From DATFTF01 sp963825175 (GTDB lineage: Bacteria > Acidobacteriota > Thermoanaerobaculia > UBA5066 > Gp7-AA6): a stretch of DNA of 64,000 nt. The notes under the pieces were generated by a model. The model saw nothing but the letters and a program-made list of their open reading frames with translations. It made no database searches and had not been told where the DNA came from. The stretch covers positions 496,001-560,000 of the forward strand of contig CAWGSA010000002.1 of NCBI GenBank assembly GCA_963825175.1, read 5' to 3'. Every line of letters starts with the position of its first letter. Positions within the stretch are counted from its first letter, which is position 1. A program made the translations under genes and the position numbers. Positions 18,988 to 27,891 of this stretch are shown here, piece after piece.

Positions 18988-20421
18988 TCAGGCCGGTGTG
19001 TGAGGCCGGATCGCCTCCAGAAACCTCCTGAGTCTGCGCAAAGCGGTCTCCTTGCCCACCAGGGCGACCACGTCGAAGAGGGGAGCCCCGACGCTCGTTC
19101 CGGTCAGCGCGAGCCGGGTCGGATGGATCAGCTTTCCGGACGCGACCGCGGACTCCTCGGCGACGGCACGAAGAGCGGCCTCCAGCGTCCCGGCGTTCCA
19201 ATCGTCGATTGTCTCGAAGCGCGCGATGAGCTTTGCCAGCAAATCCGGCGTCTCGGGCTTGATCTGCTTCTTCATTCCCGCCGCCTCGTACTCCTGAGGA
19301 TCCGTCGCATAGGTGGACAGGGCTCTGCCCATTTCGATCGTCGTCCGGGTGCGCCGGCGATGAAGCTCGATTACTTTGCGGGCGACATCTTCTGGCGGTG
19401 TGCCCGCCGTCGCGTACGGTGCGGCGCGCGCGAGCAGCTCGTCGGCCGGCATCTGGGCGATGTACTGCGCGTTCATCCAGAGGAGCTTTTCCGGATCGAA
19501 GACCGATGGCGAGGCTCCGACGCGCTCGAGTGAGAATTCCGACTCCATCTCCTTCATCGACAGGATCTCGCGGTCCTCTCCTGGCGACCAACCCAGGAGG
19601 GCGAGAAAGTTCACCAAAGCTTCCGGCAGGATTCCGGCTTCCCTCCACTCCTCGACGGCCGCCGCGCCATGCCTCTTGGAGAGTTTCTTCTTGTCGGTGC
19701 CGAGGATCATGCCCAGGTGAGCGAACTTGGGAAGGGGCGCTCCGAGTGCGCGGAAGAGCGCAACGTGCTTGGGCGTGTTGGCCAGGTGGTCGTCGCCGCG
19801 GATCACGTGGGTGATACGCATGTCCACGTCGTCGACCACGACGCAGAAGTGGTAGAGGGGGTGGCCGTCGGAGCGGACCAGCACGAAGTCGTCCAGGGCT
19901 TCCGCCGGGAACTCGACGCGCCCTCGGATCAGATCGTCGACCACGATGGTCTCGTCGGGCATGGCCAGGCGGACGACGTGGCGCTCGCCAGCCTTCGCGC
20001 GACGCTCCGACTCGGCCGGATCGATCTTGCGGCTTGCCCCGGAGTACCGGTAGGCGCGGCCCGCGGCCTCCGCGCGCTTGCGATCGGCGTCGAGCTCCTC
20101 GGGCGTTTCGAAGGCGCGGTAGGCCTTCCCCTCCGACAGCAGGCGCTCGACCGCCGCGCGGTAGAGCTCCTCGCGCTGCGACTGGTAATACGGGCCCTCG
20201 TCGTAAGCGATGCCCAGCCACTCCATGGCCGACAGGATCTGTTGCGACAGCTCCTCGCGTGAGCGCTCGACGTCGGTGTCCTCGATGCGGAGGATGTGTG
20301 TCCCGTGCTCGCGGCGGGCGAACAGAAGGTTGTAGAGCGCCGTGCGCGCTCCGCCGACGTGGAGTGAGCCGGTCGGCGATGGCGCGAAGCGCACGCGAAG
20401 GGAAGCCTGTTCGTTCGACAA
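18988..20421 (-). CDS. gltX: Glutamyl-tRNA synthetase
   Basis: 477 residues. It charges tRNA-Glu (and possibly tRNA-Gln in a non-discriminating form) in the cytoplasm. The class I motif FAPSPTGSLHVGGARTAL contains the HIGH equivalent, RIEDTDVERS follows, and KKLSKRHG is the KMSKS loop. The C-terminal helical anticodon domain runs to the end. The only upstream start in frame before a stop is TTG 20421, giving MSNEQASLRVRFAPSP; a GTG lies a few codons further in. It converges on the zinc-ribbon gene and is divergent from the EamA gene, whose start is 89 bases away. Confidence 0.95.
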   Translation of the reverse strand: MSNEQASLRVRFAPSPTGSLHVGGARTALYNLLFARREHGTHILRIEDTDVERSREELSQQILSAMEWLGIAYDEGPYYQSQREELYRAAVERLLSEGKAYRAFETPEELDADRKRAEAAGRAYRYSGASRKIDPAESERRAKAGERHVVRLAMPDETIVVDDLIRGRVEFPAEALDDFVLVRSDGHPLYHFCVVVDDVDMRITHVIRGDDHLANTPKHVALFRALGAPLPKFAHLGMILGTDKKKLSKRHGAAAVEEWREAGILPEALVNFLALLGWSPGEDREILSMKEMESEFSLERVGASPSVFDPEKLLWMNAQYIAQMPADELLARAAPYATAGTPPEDVARKVIELHRRRTRTTIEMGRALSTYATDPQEYEAAGMKKQIKPETPDLLAKLIARFETIDDWNAGTLEAALRAVAEESAVASGKLIHPTRLALTGTSVGAPLFDVVALVGKETALRRLRRFLEAIRPHTPA

Positions 20422-20509
20422 GGCGTCGATGCTAACTTATGGGACGGCGAGGCCTCAAACCCGCGATCCGGCGGAGAGCGGCGCCGACAGCCGGGAGCTT
20501 TTCCACAAG

Positions 20510-21454
20510 ATGCCCGAAACGCCCGAGCCGCGATCCCTCAAGCTGCGCGCCGATCTCGTCCTGGTCGGCGTCACGATGGTCTGGGGGAGCTCCTTCATCG
20601 TCGTCAAGAACGTCCTGCGAGAGGCGCCGCCGCTCGCGTTTCTCTCCCTGCGCTTCCTGCTGGCCGCCGCGCTCATCACGCCCATCCTGCCGTGGCGGCG
20701 GCGGACTCCGGCGTTGCTGCGCGACGGAATGGCCGCGGGGCTGCTTCTGGGGGTTGGCATGTGCCTGCAGGTAGTCGGACAGGTGGATACCACCGCGTCG
20801 AACGCCGCGTTCCTCACCGGTCTCGCGGTCGTTCTCACTCCTCTCGCCGCCTACCTGCGAGCTCGCCAGTTGCCTTCACTGGAGAACGGAGCGGGGATCG
20901 TCCTTGCCTCGGCCGGCTTCTTCTTCCTGACGGTGCCGAGCGGCGCGGGATCACTCGGCCGGGGGGATCTTTTCGTCCTGGCATCCAGCGTTCTCTTCGC
21001 CTTCTATGTGGTGGAATTGTCGCTGCGCGCTCCGGCTCACGACGCGGTTCGGATGGCGTGTGTTCAACTGGCCACCGTGGGCATGATCGCCGGCGTCGTT
21101 TCGCTTCTCTCGCGTCAGGCCTTGCCGGTCGGCGTGCTCGTGACACTTGGCGAATCCCGGTTCCTGCCCAGGAGCTCGGAGTTTCTCCTCAGCCTCGCGT
21201 ACCTGGCGTCCATCGGAACCGTGGGGACGTTTGTCGGACAGACCTGGGCTCAGCGCCACATGTCGGCGACACATGCGGCGATCCTCTTCGCCCTGGAGCC
21301 GGTCTTCGCGGCGATTCTGGCGGCGTGGTTCCTCGACGAGCGGCTGGGAGGCCGCGGGATCGCCGGAGGATCGCTTGTGCTTGCCGGAATCGCGGTGTCC
21401 GAACTGCGCCTGCGGCGGTCGGGAGGGGAGACGCCGCGTTCTGTTTCAAAATGA
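20510..21454 (+). CDS. EamA-family (DMT superfamily) membrane transporter
   Basis: 314 residues with about ten hydrophobic segments in two repeats, the layout of drug/metabolite transporters. Motifs include VWGSSFIVVKNVLREAPPL in helix 1-2, NAAFLTGLAVVLTPLAAYL in the first repeat, and ATHAAILFALEPVFAAILA in the second, which are typical EamA signatures. ATG 20510 is chosen because MPETPEPRS leads directly into helix 1. The substrate is unknown. It lies next to the lanthipeptide locus, but nothing in it resembles a peptide exporter. Confidence 0.88.
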   Translation: MPETPEPRSLKLRADLVLVGVTMVWGSSFIVVKNVLREAPPLAFLSLRFLLAAALITPILPWRRRTPALLRDGMAAGLLLGVGMCLQVVGQVDTTASNAAFLTGLAVVLTPLAAYLRARQLPSLENGAGIVLASAGFFFLTVPSGAGSLGRGDLFVLASSVLFAFYVVELSLRAPAHDAVRMACVQLATVGMIAGVVSLLSRQALPVGVLVTLGESRFLPRSSEFLLSLAYLASIGTVGTFVGQTWAQRHMSATHAAILFALEPVFAAILAAWFLDERLGGRGIAGGSLVLAGIAVSELRLRRSGGETPRSVSK

Positions 21455-21632
21455 GACTCACATCCGACGCCCCATGTATCGATCCGGCTCCATCGTGAGA
21501 TAAGTCCGGACTCTGCATGGTTCATGTAACTGCCGGCGATTCAATGATCCGCCGCTTCTTTCCCGAGAATGGCCCGCCGATTGCTTTTGTCGGCTGACCA
21601 GGAACGTTCGCTGTCGCGAAAAGGAGGCCCGA

Positions 21633-21968
21633 ATGGTCAGCAGGAAAACATCCACGGGTACGACCAAGAAGCTAAAGATCAAGAAGGAGACGATCAAGAA
21701 CCTCGACCCGGACAAGAAAGCGAAGGACGTCAAGGGCGGGAGGGCGGGACCGAATGGGGGGTGCAACAAGAATCGCGAGCTGCGGCTCACACGTTCGGCC
21801 TGCTCTGCTGCTGAAGCCGGTCCTTCGATTCGGAAAGAAGTGAGTCCGACGTCTTCTAGCGGAGGAAACTCCGCAATGCGGGAGACCGCCCGCAGCGACC
21901 GCGGGGTGAGGAGTCGTCACTGGCGGAAAGGAATGCGACTGAAGGTTTGCATCATCTGCGGGTCGTGA
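21633..21968 (+). CDS. Lanthipeptide precursor 1
   Basis: ATG 21633 follows AAAAGGAGGCCCGA. The leader carries KKLKIKKETIKNLD and ends in VKGG, the pattern shared by all eight precursors here and close to the class I lanthipeptide leader K-L-x-L-x-K-E-T-I. The frame continues to 111 residues, longer than the 53-78 residues of the intact others, with Cys in GGCNKN, TRSACSAAE and VCIICGS. A neighbouring frame would stop sooner, after HTFGLLCC at 21814. Because indels are common in this locus, the true core is uncertain. The stop is 2 bases before the proposed start of the first LanC gene. Confidence 0.7.
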   Translation: MVSRKTSTGTTKKLKIKKETIKNLDPDKKAKDVKGGRAGPNGGCNKNRELRLTRSACSAAEAGPSIRKEVSPTSSSGGNSAMRETARSDRGVRSRHWRKGMRLKVCIICGS

Positions 21969-21970
21969 GC

Positions 21971-23370
21971 ATGCGCTTGCCGATGAGACGGCCGAGATGG
22001 GACACGTGGCCGAAAATGGGAACGCCAGCTCGGGGACGAAACAGCGCGAGAGGAAGTTCGAAATGGCGCCCACTTCTCCACGGGGCGATGGCGAAAAGTG
22101 CTCTCGAATCCGTCGAGGCTATCGCGATGGATATTCTCAGGCACCCGACAAGTTTCTTGGGTGCGCGAGCGACGACCTTGAGAAAAGGAAGCGCCGCACG
22201 TAATGCGTCGCTTGCCGAGGGATCAGCCGGTCTCGCCGTCTTTTTCGGTTATGTGGCGCGAGCCGGTCTCGGGAGACGCTACGAACGGGCGGCTCGATGG
22301 TTCCTCGAGGCAGCGGGCGATGCTGTCGAAGGCGTCACGATGGGGCCATCTCTCTACGGCGGGTTTGCGGGCATCGCCTGGGCCTTTTCGCACCTGGAAC
22401 GCCAGCTCTTTGGTTCGGCCAATGCAGGCTTCGACCGATGCCGTGGATGAAGCGTTGGCGACTCTCGTGAATCGTCCGGGGTGGCGGGCCGACTATGACC
22501 TGGTCGCGGGATTGGTCGGCTTCGGGGTCCAGGCCTTGGAGAGGTTACCGGCGCCTGCCGCCGTGGCCTGCCTGGAAGGGGTCGTCGATCGCTTGGAGGA
22601 AACGTCCCGCTCCGATGCCGACGGAATCTCCTGGCACACCCCGCATGGTCTTCTCCCGCCCTGGCAGCAGAAGCTCTGCCCGCGCGGGTACTACAACCTC
22701 GGTCTCGCTCACGGATGTCCCGGCGTGATCGCTCTGTTGGGAGCGGCCTGGGCTTCGGGAATCCGGCGCGAGACGACCCGCAAGCTTCTCGATGGGGCAG
22801 TCGCTTGGCTGTTGAATCACCGGCGGGGCAAGAAAACCGGAACGCGTTTTTCTGCCTGGATCGCTCCGGGATTGCCCGACGAGGATTGCCGATCAGCGTG
22901 GTGCTATGGAGATCCAGGCGTGGCTGCGGCGCTCTTGGTCGCGGCGCGATGCGCCGGCGAGCCGGCCTGGGAACGTGAAGCTCTCCAGATCGCACGCCGA
23001 GCCGCCGAGCGTCCGACGATTCAGTCCGGAGTGCTCGATGCCGGCATTTGTCACGGCGCGGCGGGCCTCGCTCATCTCTTCAACCGCATGCATCAATCGA
23101 CGGGCGAGCCGGTGCTTGGGCGAGCGGCGCGGTACTGGCTCCTGCAGACGCTCGGCATGCGTGAGCGCGGCAGGGGTATCGGTGGGTTTCGAGCGCTGGC
23201 GGCGCGCGAGTGATGGGACGAAATATTGGAGCGACGATCCCGGAATCTTGACCGGTGCCGCCGGAATCGGGCTGGCGCTTCTCGCGTCCGTGACGTCGGT
23301 CGAGCCCGCGTGGGATCGGGTGCTGCTGCTTTCGGCTCGGGCGCTGCAAACTGGGAAGATCGCGTCGTGA
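21971..23370 (+). pseudogene. LanC-like lanthionine cyclase 1, two frameshifts
   Basis: Three frames join to one LanC protein very similar to the third cyclase in this locus. The slips are near 22431 (AGF to STDAVDEAL) and 23211 (ALAARE to DGTKYW), each explained by one extra T. The zinc-site motifs are present: SAWCYGDPG and CHGAAGLAHLF, with LGLAHGCPG before them. The N-terminal part aligns as WRPLLHGAMAKSALES against WRPLLEGAIAKEATEA. The start is uncertain: ATG 21971 is only 2 bases after precursor 1, and later ATGs at 22016 or 22088 are possible. LanC enzymes add Cys thiols to dehydrated Ser/Thr to close thioether rings. Confidence 0.85.
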
Positions 23371-23406
23371 GTAAGAAACGTCGGAGTGAACGAGAGGAGG
23401 AGGCCA

Positions 23407-23568
23407 ATGACGGTACGGCAGACGAAGAAGGTCAAGGCGAGGACGACGAAGACGCTCAAGCTCAAGAAGGAGACGCTTCGAGACCTGGATCCGAAGGGGA
23501 CGATCAAGGGCGGCCAGATAGACGATACCTGCCGCAGGACCCGTCAGTTCTCGGGCTGTAGCTGGTAG
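23407..23568 (+). CDS. Lanthipeptide precursor 2
   Basis: 53 residues from ATG 23407, preceded by GAGAGGAGGAGGCCA. The leader contains KTLKLKKETLRDLD and ends in TIKGG. The predicted core after the double Gly is QIDDTCRRTRQFSGCSW, with two Thr, two Ser and two Cys, enough for two thioether rings. It lies between the first and second LanC genes, 9 bases before the latter, so it is probably translated with it. A GTG 21 bases upstream is also in frame but has no clear ribosome site. Confidence 0.85.
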   Translation: MTVRQTKKVKARTTKTLKLKKETLRDLDPKGTIKGGQIDDTCRRTRQFSGCSW

Positions 23569-23577
23569 CGATCCACC

Positions 23578-24975
23578 ATGCCGGACGTCCTTCTGAGAAC
23601 TTCGCCTGCGGCGCCGCGGGGCTTCGGCGACGCGAATCGCCGCGCGCCGCCGGGCCTGCAACCCTGGCGTCCGATTCTGGACATCCGCGCTGGCACCAAA
23701 GCGCTCGAGTATGCCGTCGCGATCGCAGAGGCGCTCGATCGAAACGCGTTCCACCGCTGGCATCCGGGACTGCCCGCGTCCGATCGGCGCGGGCTCTGGC
23801 TCCTGATGAACACCGGCGCGCCGAGCCAGATTCTCCTTCTGGCCTATCTGGCAAAGACCGGCGTGTCGCCGGACGCGCGCGGGAAGGCGGTGGAGCTCTT
23901 CGACGGCGTCGTGGAGACCCTGCCGCGGACCTCCCTCGAGCCATGGCTTCTCAAGGGATTCACCGGAGTGGCCTGGCTCCACCGGCATCTGGCCGATCTG
24001 GGGCTCATCCCCGCCGGAGGGACCGGAGAGGTCGACCGCGCGCTTCTGCGCCTTTTGGGCCGCCGCATGGAAGGACACTTCGATCTGCTCTACGGGCTCG
24101 TGGGACTCGGGATCTACGGGCTCGCGGCAAGCCCGGATCCCGCCGGCCGAGAGATCGTTGCGCGGGTCGTCGACCAGCTCGACCGGCAGGCCGAGCGGGC
24201 CGGCGGGCGGGTCACCTGGCGAACGCTGCCCGACGAGATCGCCTTTACGCGCAACGGGAGCTACAGCCTGGGCATGGCTCACGGCGTGCCGGGAGTGATC
24301 GGTCTCCTCGCGCGCGCGCACGAAGCCGGCGTGGCCCGGCGGCGGACAGGCGCTCTCCTGGAAGGATCCGTGGCGTGGCTGCTCGGGCATCGTCTTCCTT
24401 CGGGATCACGGTCCGCGTTTGCCGCCTGGACCTTCCCGGGGCATGTCCCGGAACCCTCGCGCGCCGCCTGGTGCTACGGCGACCCGGGCGTCGCCGCGGC
24501 TCTGTACCGCGCCGGCAGAGCGCTCGAGCGACAGGACTGGACGCGCGCCGCCGTTGATCTCATGCGGCGGACGTCGCTCCGTCCTCCGTCGTCCGCGGGG
24601 ATTCGCGACGCGACGCTCTGCCACGGCGCCGTCGGGCTCGCTCATCAGCTCAACCGCTTCTGGCAGGCGACCGGCGATCCGCGCTTCGCGGCCGCGGCCC
24701 GAAGGTGGTATCGACGGGCGCTGGATTACCGGCGGCGTGGCAGGGGAGTCGCCGGCTTCGAGCGGTTCGGGATGCTGCACGCTGTCGCGGAGCCGACACG
24801 CGGCGAGGGGCGCGCCCGCTGGAGTGCCGACCCGGGACTTCTCACCGGAGCCGCGGGCATTGGCTTGGCGCTGCTCGCGGCCGCCTCACCGATCGAGCCG
24901 CGATGGGATCGCCTTCTGCTGCTGGATCTCCGTGCCGTCGGTCTGAAAAGCAAAGCAGCGACCGATCCCGGATGA
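23578..24975 (+). CDS. LanC-like lanthionine cyclase 2
   Basis: 465 residues, intact. It has the LanC toroid motifs: GMAHGVPGVIGLLAR, AAWCYGDPGVAAALY with Cys299, and LCHGAVGLAHQ with Cys348 and His349 as the expected zinc ligands. The C-terminal end (DPGLLTGAAGIGLALLAA) is the last LanC repeat. It is clearly more divergent than cyclases 1 and 3, which resemble each other, so it may act on a different subset of precursors. ATG 23578 is 9 bases after precursor 2. Confidence 0.92.
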   Translation: MPDVLLRTSPAAPRGFGDANRRAPPGLQPWRPILDIRAGTKALEYAVAIAEALDRNAFHRWHPGLPASDRRGLWLLMNTGAPSQILLLAYLAKTGVSPDARGKAVELFDGVVETLPRTSLEPWLLKGFTGVAWLHRHLADLGLIPAGGTGEVDRALLRLLGRRMEGHFDLLYGLVGLGIYGLAASPDPAGREIVARVVDQLDRQAERAGGRVTWRTLPDEIAFTRNGSYSLGMAHGVPGVIGLLARAHEAGVARRRTGALLEGSVAWLLGHRLPSGSRSAFAAWTFPGHVPEPSRAAWCYGDPGVAAALYRAGRALERQDWTRAAVDLMRRTSLRPPSSAGIRDATLCHGAVGLAHQLNRFWQATGDPRFAAAARRWYRRALDYRRRGRGVAGFERFGMLHAVAEPTRGEGRARWSADPGLLTGAAGIGLALLAAASPIEPRWDRLLLLDLRAVGLKSKAATDPG

Positions 24976-25173
24976 TCCGGCGTCAAACGCACTTGCGGCC
25001 AATTTGAAGCTCGATGAAACCAGGGAAGGAGGCGGACAGAAGTCACCAGAGAGACGGCGGCGGATAAAGAAGCATCGGGAAGCTCAACTGCGGACCATGA
25101 CCGCATTCGCCGCACTGGCCTGCAGTCCATTGAGGGCGAGAATCTGAATTGGGCTTGAGAAAAGGAGAGACAG

Positions 25174-25410
25174 ATGGTCGCAAAGAAAAAGGCAATTCCA
25201 GCCGCAAAGAAGCTGAAGCTCAAGAAGGAGACGATCAAGGATCTTGACGTCGGACGCGGGAAGAGGATCAAGGGGGGAGCTCTGGTGTCTGCTGTCGGCT
25301 GTCGCGCCGAAAGGGGAACGGGCACGATCGGTATTCAGACGGTTGGATGCGGCGGGGGAACGGGCACGATCGGTATTCAGACGTACCGGTGCGAGGTCGG
25401 CTCCTTCTGA
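25174..25410 (+). CDS. Lanthipeptide precursor 3 with duplicated core
   Basis: 78 residues from ATG 25174, after GAAAAGGAGAGACAG. The leader reads KKLKLKKETIKDLD and ends in RIKGG. The core has the segment GTGTIGIQT twice, each followed by a Cys (VGC, then YRC), plus an earlier VSAVGC. At the DNA level a unit of 42 bases is repeated almost exactly (about 25317 and 25359). Three Cys and several Thr/Ser allow up to three rings. The spacer before it, 24976-25173, holds no gene I recognise. Confidence 0.87.
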   Translation: MVAKKKAIPAAKKLKLKKETIKDLDVGRGKRIKGGALVSAVGCRAERGTGTIGIQTVGCGGGTGTIGIQTYRCEVGSF

Positions 25411-25508
25411 CTCGATGAGTCAGAGATTGAGCTCGCGGCGCCTCAGGGCGGACGTGACCTGCGCGAATCTGATCGAGATCGACAACGCTCTAAAGGAAGG
25501 GGAGAGAG

Positions 25509-25744
25509 GTGGTCGCGAAGAACAAGGCAGCCGCGGGCAAAGGCGTCGTCAAGAAACTGAAGCTGAAGAAGGAAACCCTCAAGGATTTGGTTGTCTCGCG
25601 CAGTAATCGGATCAAAGGCGGGGCTGCGAGCGCGGGAGCCATCTGTGGCCCACGGTTGGAGCGACCTGCTTTTGTACGGCTGCGGTGACGAATTGTAACG
25701 TGTCCTGCATAGCCGTTTGCGGCGGCGGAACGCTGAAGAGATGA
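25509..25744 (+). pseudogene. Lanthipeptide precursor 4, frameshifted between leader and core
   Basis: GTG 25509 follows GGAAGGGGAGAG. The leader is normal: KKLKLKKETLKDLV, then RIKGG. In frame the peptide ends at 25688 (59 residues) with a poor core, ICGPRLERPAFVRLR. One base back, the neighbouring frame reads VGATCFCTAAVTNC then NVSCIAVCGGGT and stops at 25744. This is rich in Cys and Thr/Ser, as a core should be. I infer that one base is missing between about 25630 and 25655. Whether that loss is real or an assembly error cannot be told here. Confidence 0.7.
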
Positions 25745-25851
25745 GAACTTGACTGTGCAGAACCGGCAGGGTGGACTTGCCAGATGGAGTTTCGGGTCGC
25801 CGGTAGTGACGATCCTCCAGGCGATCTCATCGGAAAGGAAAGGAGACGACC

Positions 25852-26036
25852 ATGGTCACCAGGAAGACGGCCCCCGATCGGGCGAGGGGCAAGAAGCCCA
25901 AATTGAAGAAGAGACGGTCAAAGATCTCGACTCCAGGAACCGCAAGGTCAAAGGCGGAGTCAGAGGCGGAGTTGAGACAATGGTCTGTTCCGTCAATTGC
26001 GACCCATCTCTTGTGTTTTGCAGACCGACGCGCTGA
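25852..26036 (+). pseudogene. Lanthipeptide precursor 5, frameshifted in the leader
   Basis: ATG 25852 follows GGAAAGGAGACGACC and reads MVTRKTAPDRARGKKPKLKK. The frame then fails, but one base back it reads ETVKDLD and KVKGG, followed by a core containing MVCSVNCDPSLVFCRPTR, stopping at 26036. The other precursors have AAG-GAG-ACG at this point and this one has AAG-AG-ACG, so a single missing G near 25910 explains the break. The restored peptide would have about 60 residues and three core Cys. Confidence 0.75.
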
Positions 26037-26123
26037 GGCGTGAGACCTGCCGAACCGGATAGATCGTCGACAGCCGCGTCCGCTGAAATGAGTTGAGGGG
26101 GGAGAGTCTCAAGGGAGAGCGAC

Positions 26124-26351
26124 ATGACGGCCAAACCGAGAGGAAAGGGCAAGGAGCAGGTCAAGAAGCTGAAGCTCAAGAAGGAGACGATCAGAGATCT
26201 GGATGTGAAGCGCACCGCCAAGAAGGTCAAAGGGGGCGTGATCATCGAGCTCAGTCATATGGCGACCTGCGTCGCATGTACCCTTGATTCTTGCGCTTGC
26301 ACTGACGGTTGCACTCACACCTGCTTGTACACCTGTCCCTGCCGGAAGTAG
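26124..26351 (+). CDS. Lanthipeptide precursor 6, Cys-rich core
   Basis: 75 residues, intact, from ATG 26124 after AAGGGAGAGCGAC. The leader has KKLKLKKETIRDLD and ends in KVKGG. The core carries eight Cys with many Thr/Ser between them, ending CTDGCTHTCLYTCPCRK. It is the most ring-capable core in the locus. Its stop is 58 bases before the start of the third LanC gene. Confidence 0.88.
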   Translation: MTAKPRGKGKEQVKKLKLKKETIRDLDVKRTAKKVKGGVIIELSHMATCVACTLDSCACTDGCTHTCLYTCPCRK

Positions 26352-26409
26352 AGAAATCAACGGCGGAGAGCACCACTCACATGTCCGGTGTGCTCATGGG
26401 ACGATTGCC

Positions 26410-27690
26410 GTGAAGAAACCCGTGTGGCGCCCGCTGCTCGAGGGCGCGATCGCGAAAGAAGCAACGGAGGCGGCCGAAGGCGTCGCCGCGGACATCGGAA
26501 GGTCAAAGCGACATCGGCGCGGGACGAGGAGCCGGTCAGTGCCGTCGCTTGCCAGTGGCACCGCGGGGATTGCCGTTCTCTATGCCTACCTGGGTCAGGC
26601 AGGACTTGGCCGCCGCTACGAGTCGGCGTCCCGGCGCGTCCTGAAGCAATCCGGAGACGCCCTGGAGTCGGTCACGATGGCTCCGTCGCTCTACGGCGGT
26701 TTCGCCGGCGTGGCGTGGGCCGTGGCGCACCTGGAGCGGAGATTCTCGGATTCCAATGGAGGCGTTTCCACCGAGGAGGTGGACGAAGCGCTCCGGGGCT
26801 ATCTGAATCGCCGCGGCTGGCGACGCGACTACGACCTCGTCAACGGCCTGGTCGGGTTCGGCGTCTATGCTCTGGAGGGGCTTCCCGGTCCCACGGCGAC
26901 GGCATGTCTCGAAGGGGTCATCGACCGTCTGGGAGAAGCCGCCGAACGCGCGGCCGAGGACACGACCTGGCATACGGGTCCGGAGCTCCTACCGCCCCAG
27001 CAGAGAGCGCAGTGTCCGCGCGGCTACTACAACCTTGGGCTGGCTCACGGTGTGCCGGGCGTGATCGCGATGCTGGGCGCCGCGTGCGCGGCGGGCATCA
27101 AGCGCCGGAAGGCCCGAAGGCTTCTCGAGGGCGCCGTCACGTGGCTGCTCCGCCAGAAGCGAAAAAGCAAAAGGGGCTCGCTTTTCCCGGCATGGGTCGC
27201 GCCGGGCGGTAAGTCCGAGAGCTGCCGTTCCGCGTGGTGCTACGGCGATCCCGGGGTCGCGGCCGCGCTGTTCTGCGCCGCCCGGTCCGTAGGGGAGCCC
27301 GAGTGGGAGTCGGAAGCCCTGGCGATTGCGCGCCGCGCGGCGACGCGCCCGCCCGAGGAGGCCGGAGTCGTGGACGCCGGTTTCTGTCACGGCGCCGCCG
27401 GGCTCGGGCATGTCTTCAACCGGCTGTATCAGGCGACCGGGGACGCGACGCTTCGCCAGGCCGCGCTGTTCTGGTTCCAGCGCACGCTCGCGATGCGCAA
27501 GCCCGGCCGCGGCGTCGGAGGGTTCCAGGCCCTCACGGCGCGCGACGACGGGACGAAATATTGGGATGACGATCCGGGGATCCTCACGGGCGCCTCGGGG
27601 ATCGCGCTGGCGCTTCTGGCGGCGACGACGTCGATCGAGCCGGCGTGGGATCGTTTGTTACTCGTCTCGACTGGGACGAGTATCGAGTGA
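26410..27690 (+). CDS. LanC-like lanthionine cyclase 3
   Basis: 426 residues from GTG 26410. This start is chosen because VKKPVWRPLLEGAIAKE aligns with the first cyclase; the open frame upstream runs over the precursor 6 core and is not likely coding. Zinc ligands are Cys277 (SAWCYGDPG), Cys326 and His327 (FCHGAAGLGHVF). The family also shows GLAHGVPGVIAMLG and the end GILTGASGIALALLAA. It is intact and a close paralog of the broken first cyclase, so it may supply that activity. Confidence 0.92.
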   Translation: MKKPVWRPLLEGAIAKEATEAAEGVAADIGRSKRHRRGTRSRSVPSLASGTAGIAVLYAYLGQAGLGRRYESASRRVLKQSGDALESVTMAPSLYGGFAGVAWAVAHLERRFSDSNGGVSTEEVDEALRGYLNRRGWRRDYDLVNGLVGFGVYALEGLPGPTATACLEGVIDRLGEAAERAAEDTTWHTGPELLPPQQRAQCPRGYYNLGLAHGVPGVIAMLGAACAAGIKRRKARRLLEGAVTWLLRQKRKSKRGSLFPAWVAPGGKSESCRSAWCYGDPGVAAALFCAARSVGEPEWESEALAIARRAATRPPEEAGVVDAGFCHGAAGLGHVFNRLYQATGDATLRQAALFWFQRTLAMRKPGRGVGGFQALTARDDGTKYWDDDPGILTGASGIALALLAATTSIEPAWDRLLLVSTGTSIE

Positions 27691-27891
27691 GCTAAGCTGC
27701 GGTGCATCAACTTGAGACCTCGAGTGAGCTGATGAGTGCCGACCTGAGACAACAGATAGGATGGATCCCGGCGGCGCGCTCGAGACAAAATCTCCATTCC
27801 TCAATGGTTGAGCTGGAGTTCCGTCCATGGCCTGACGATTGCTTTCGACAGTCGCCGGCTCTGCGAGTATTCGAACGGAAAGGAGAGGAAG

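Noticed and set aside
20510..21454. EamA transporter as the lanthipeptide exporter
   Set aside because: EamA proteins carry small metabolites. It has no ABC or C39 peptidase features and lies outside the precursor array.
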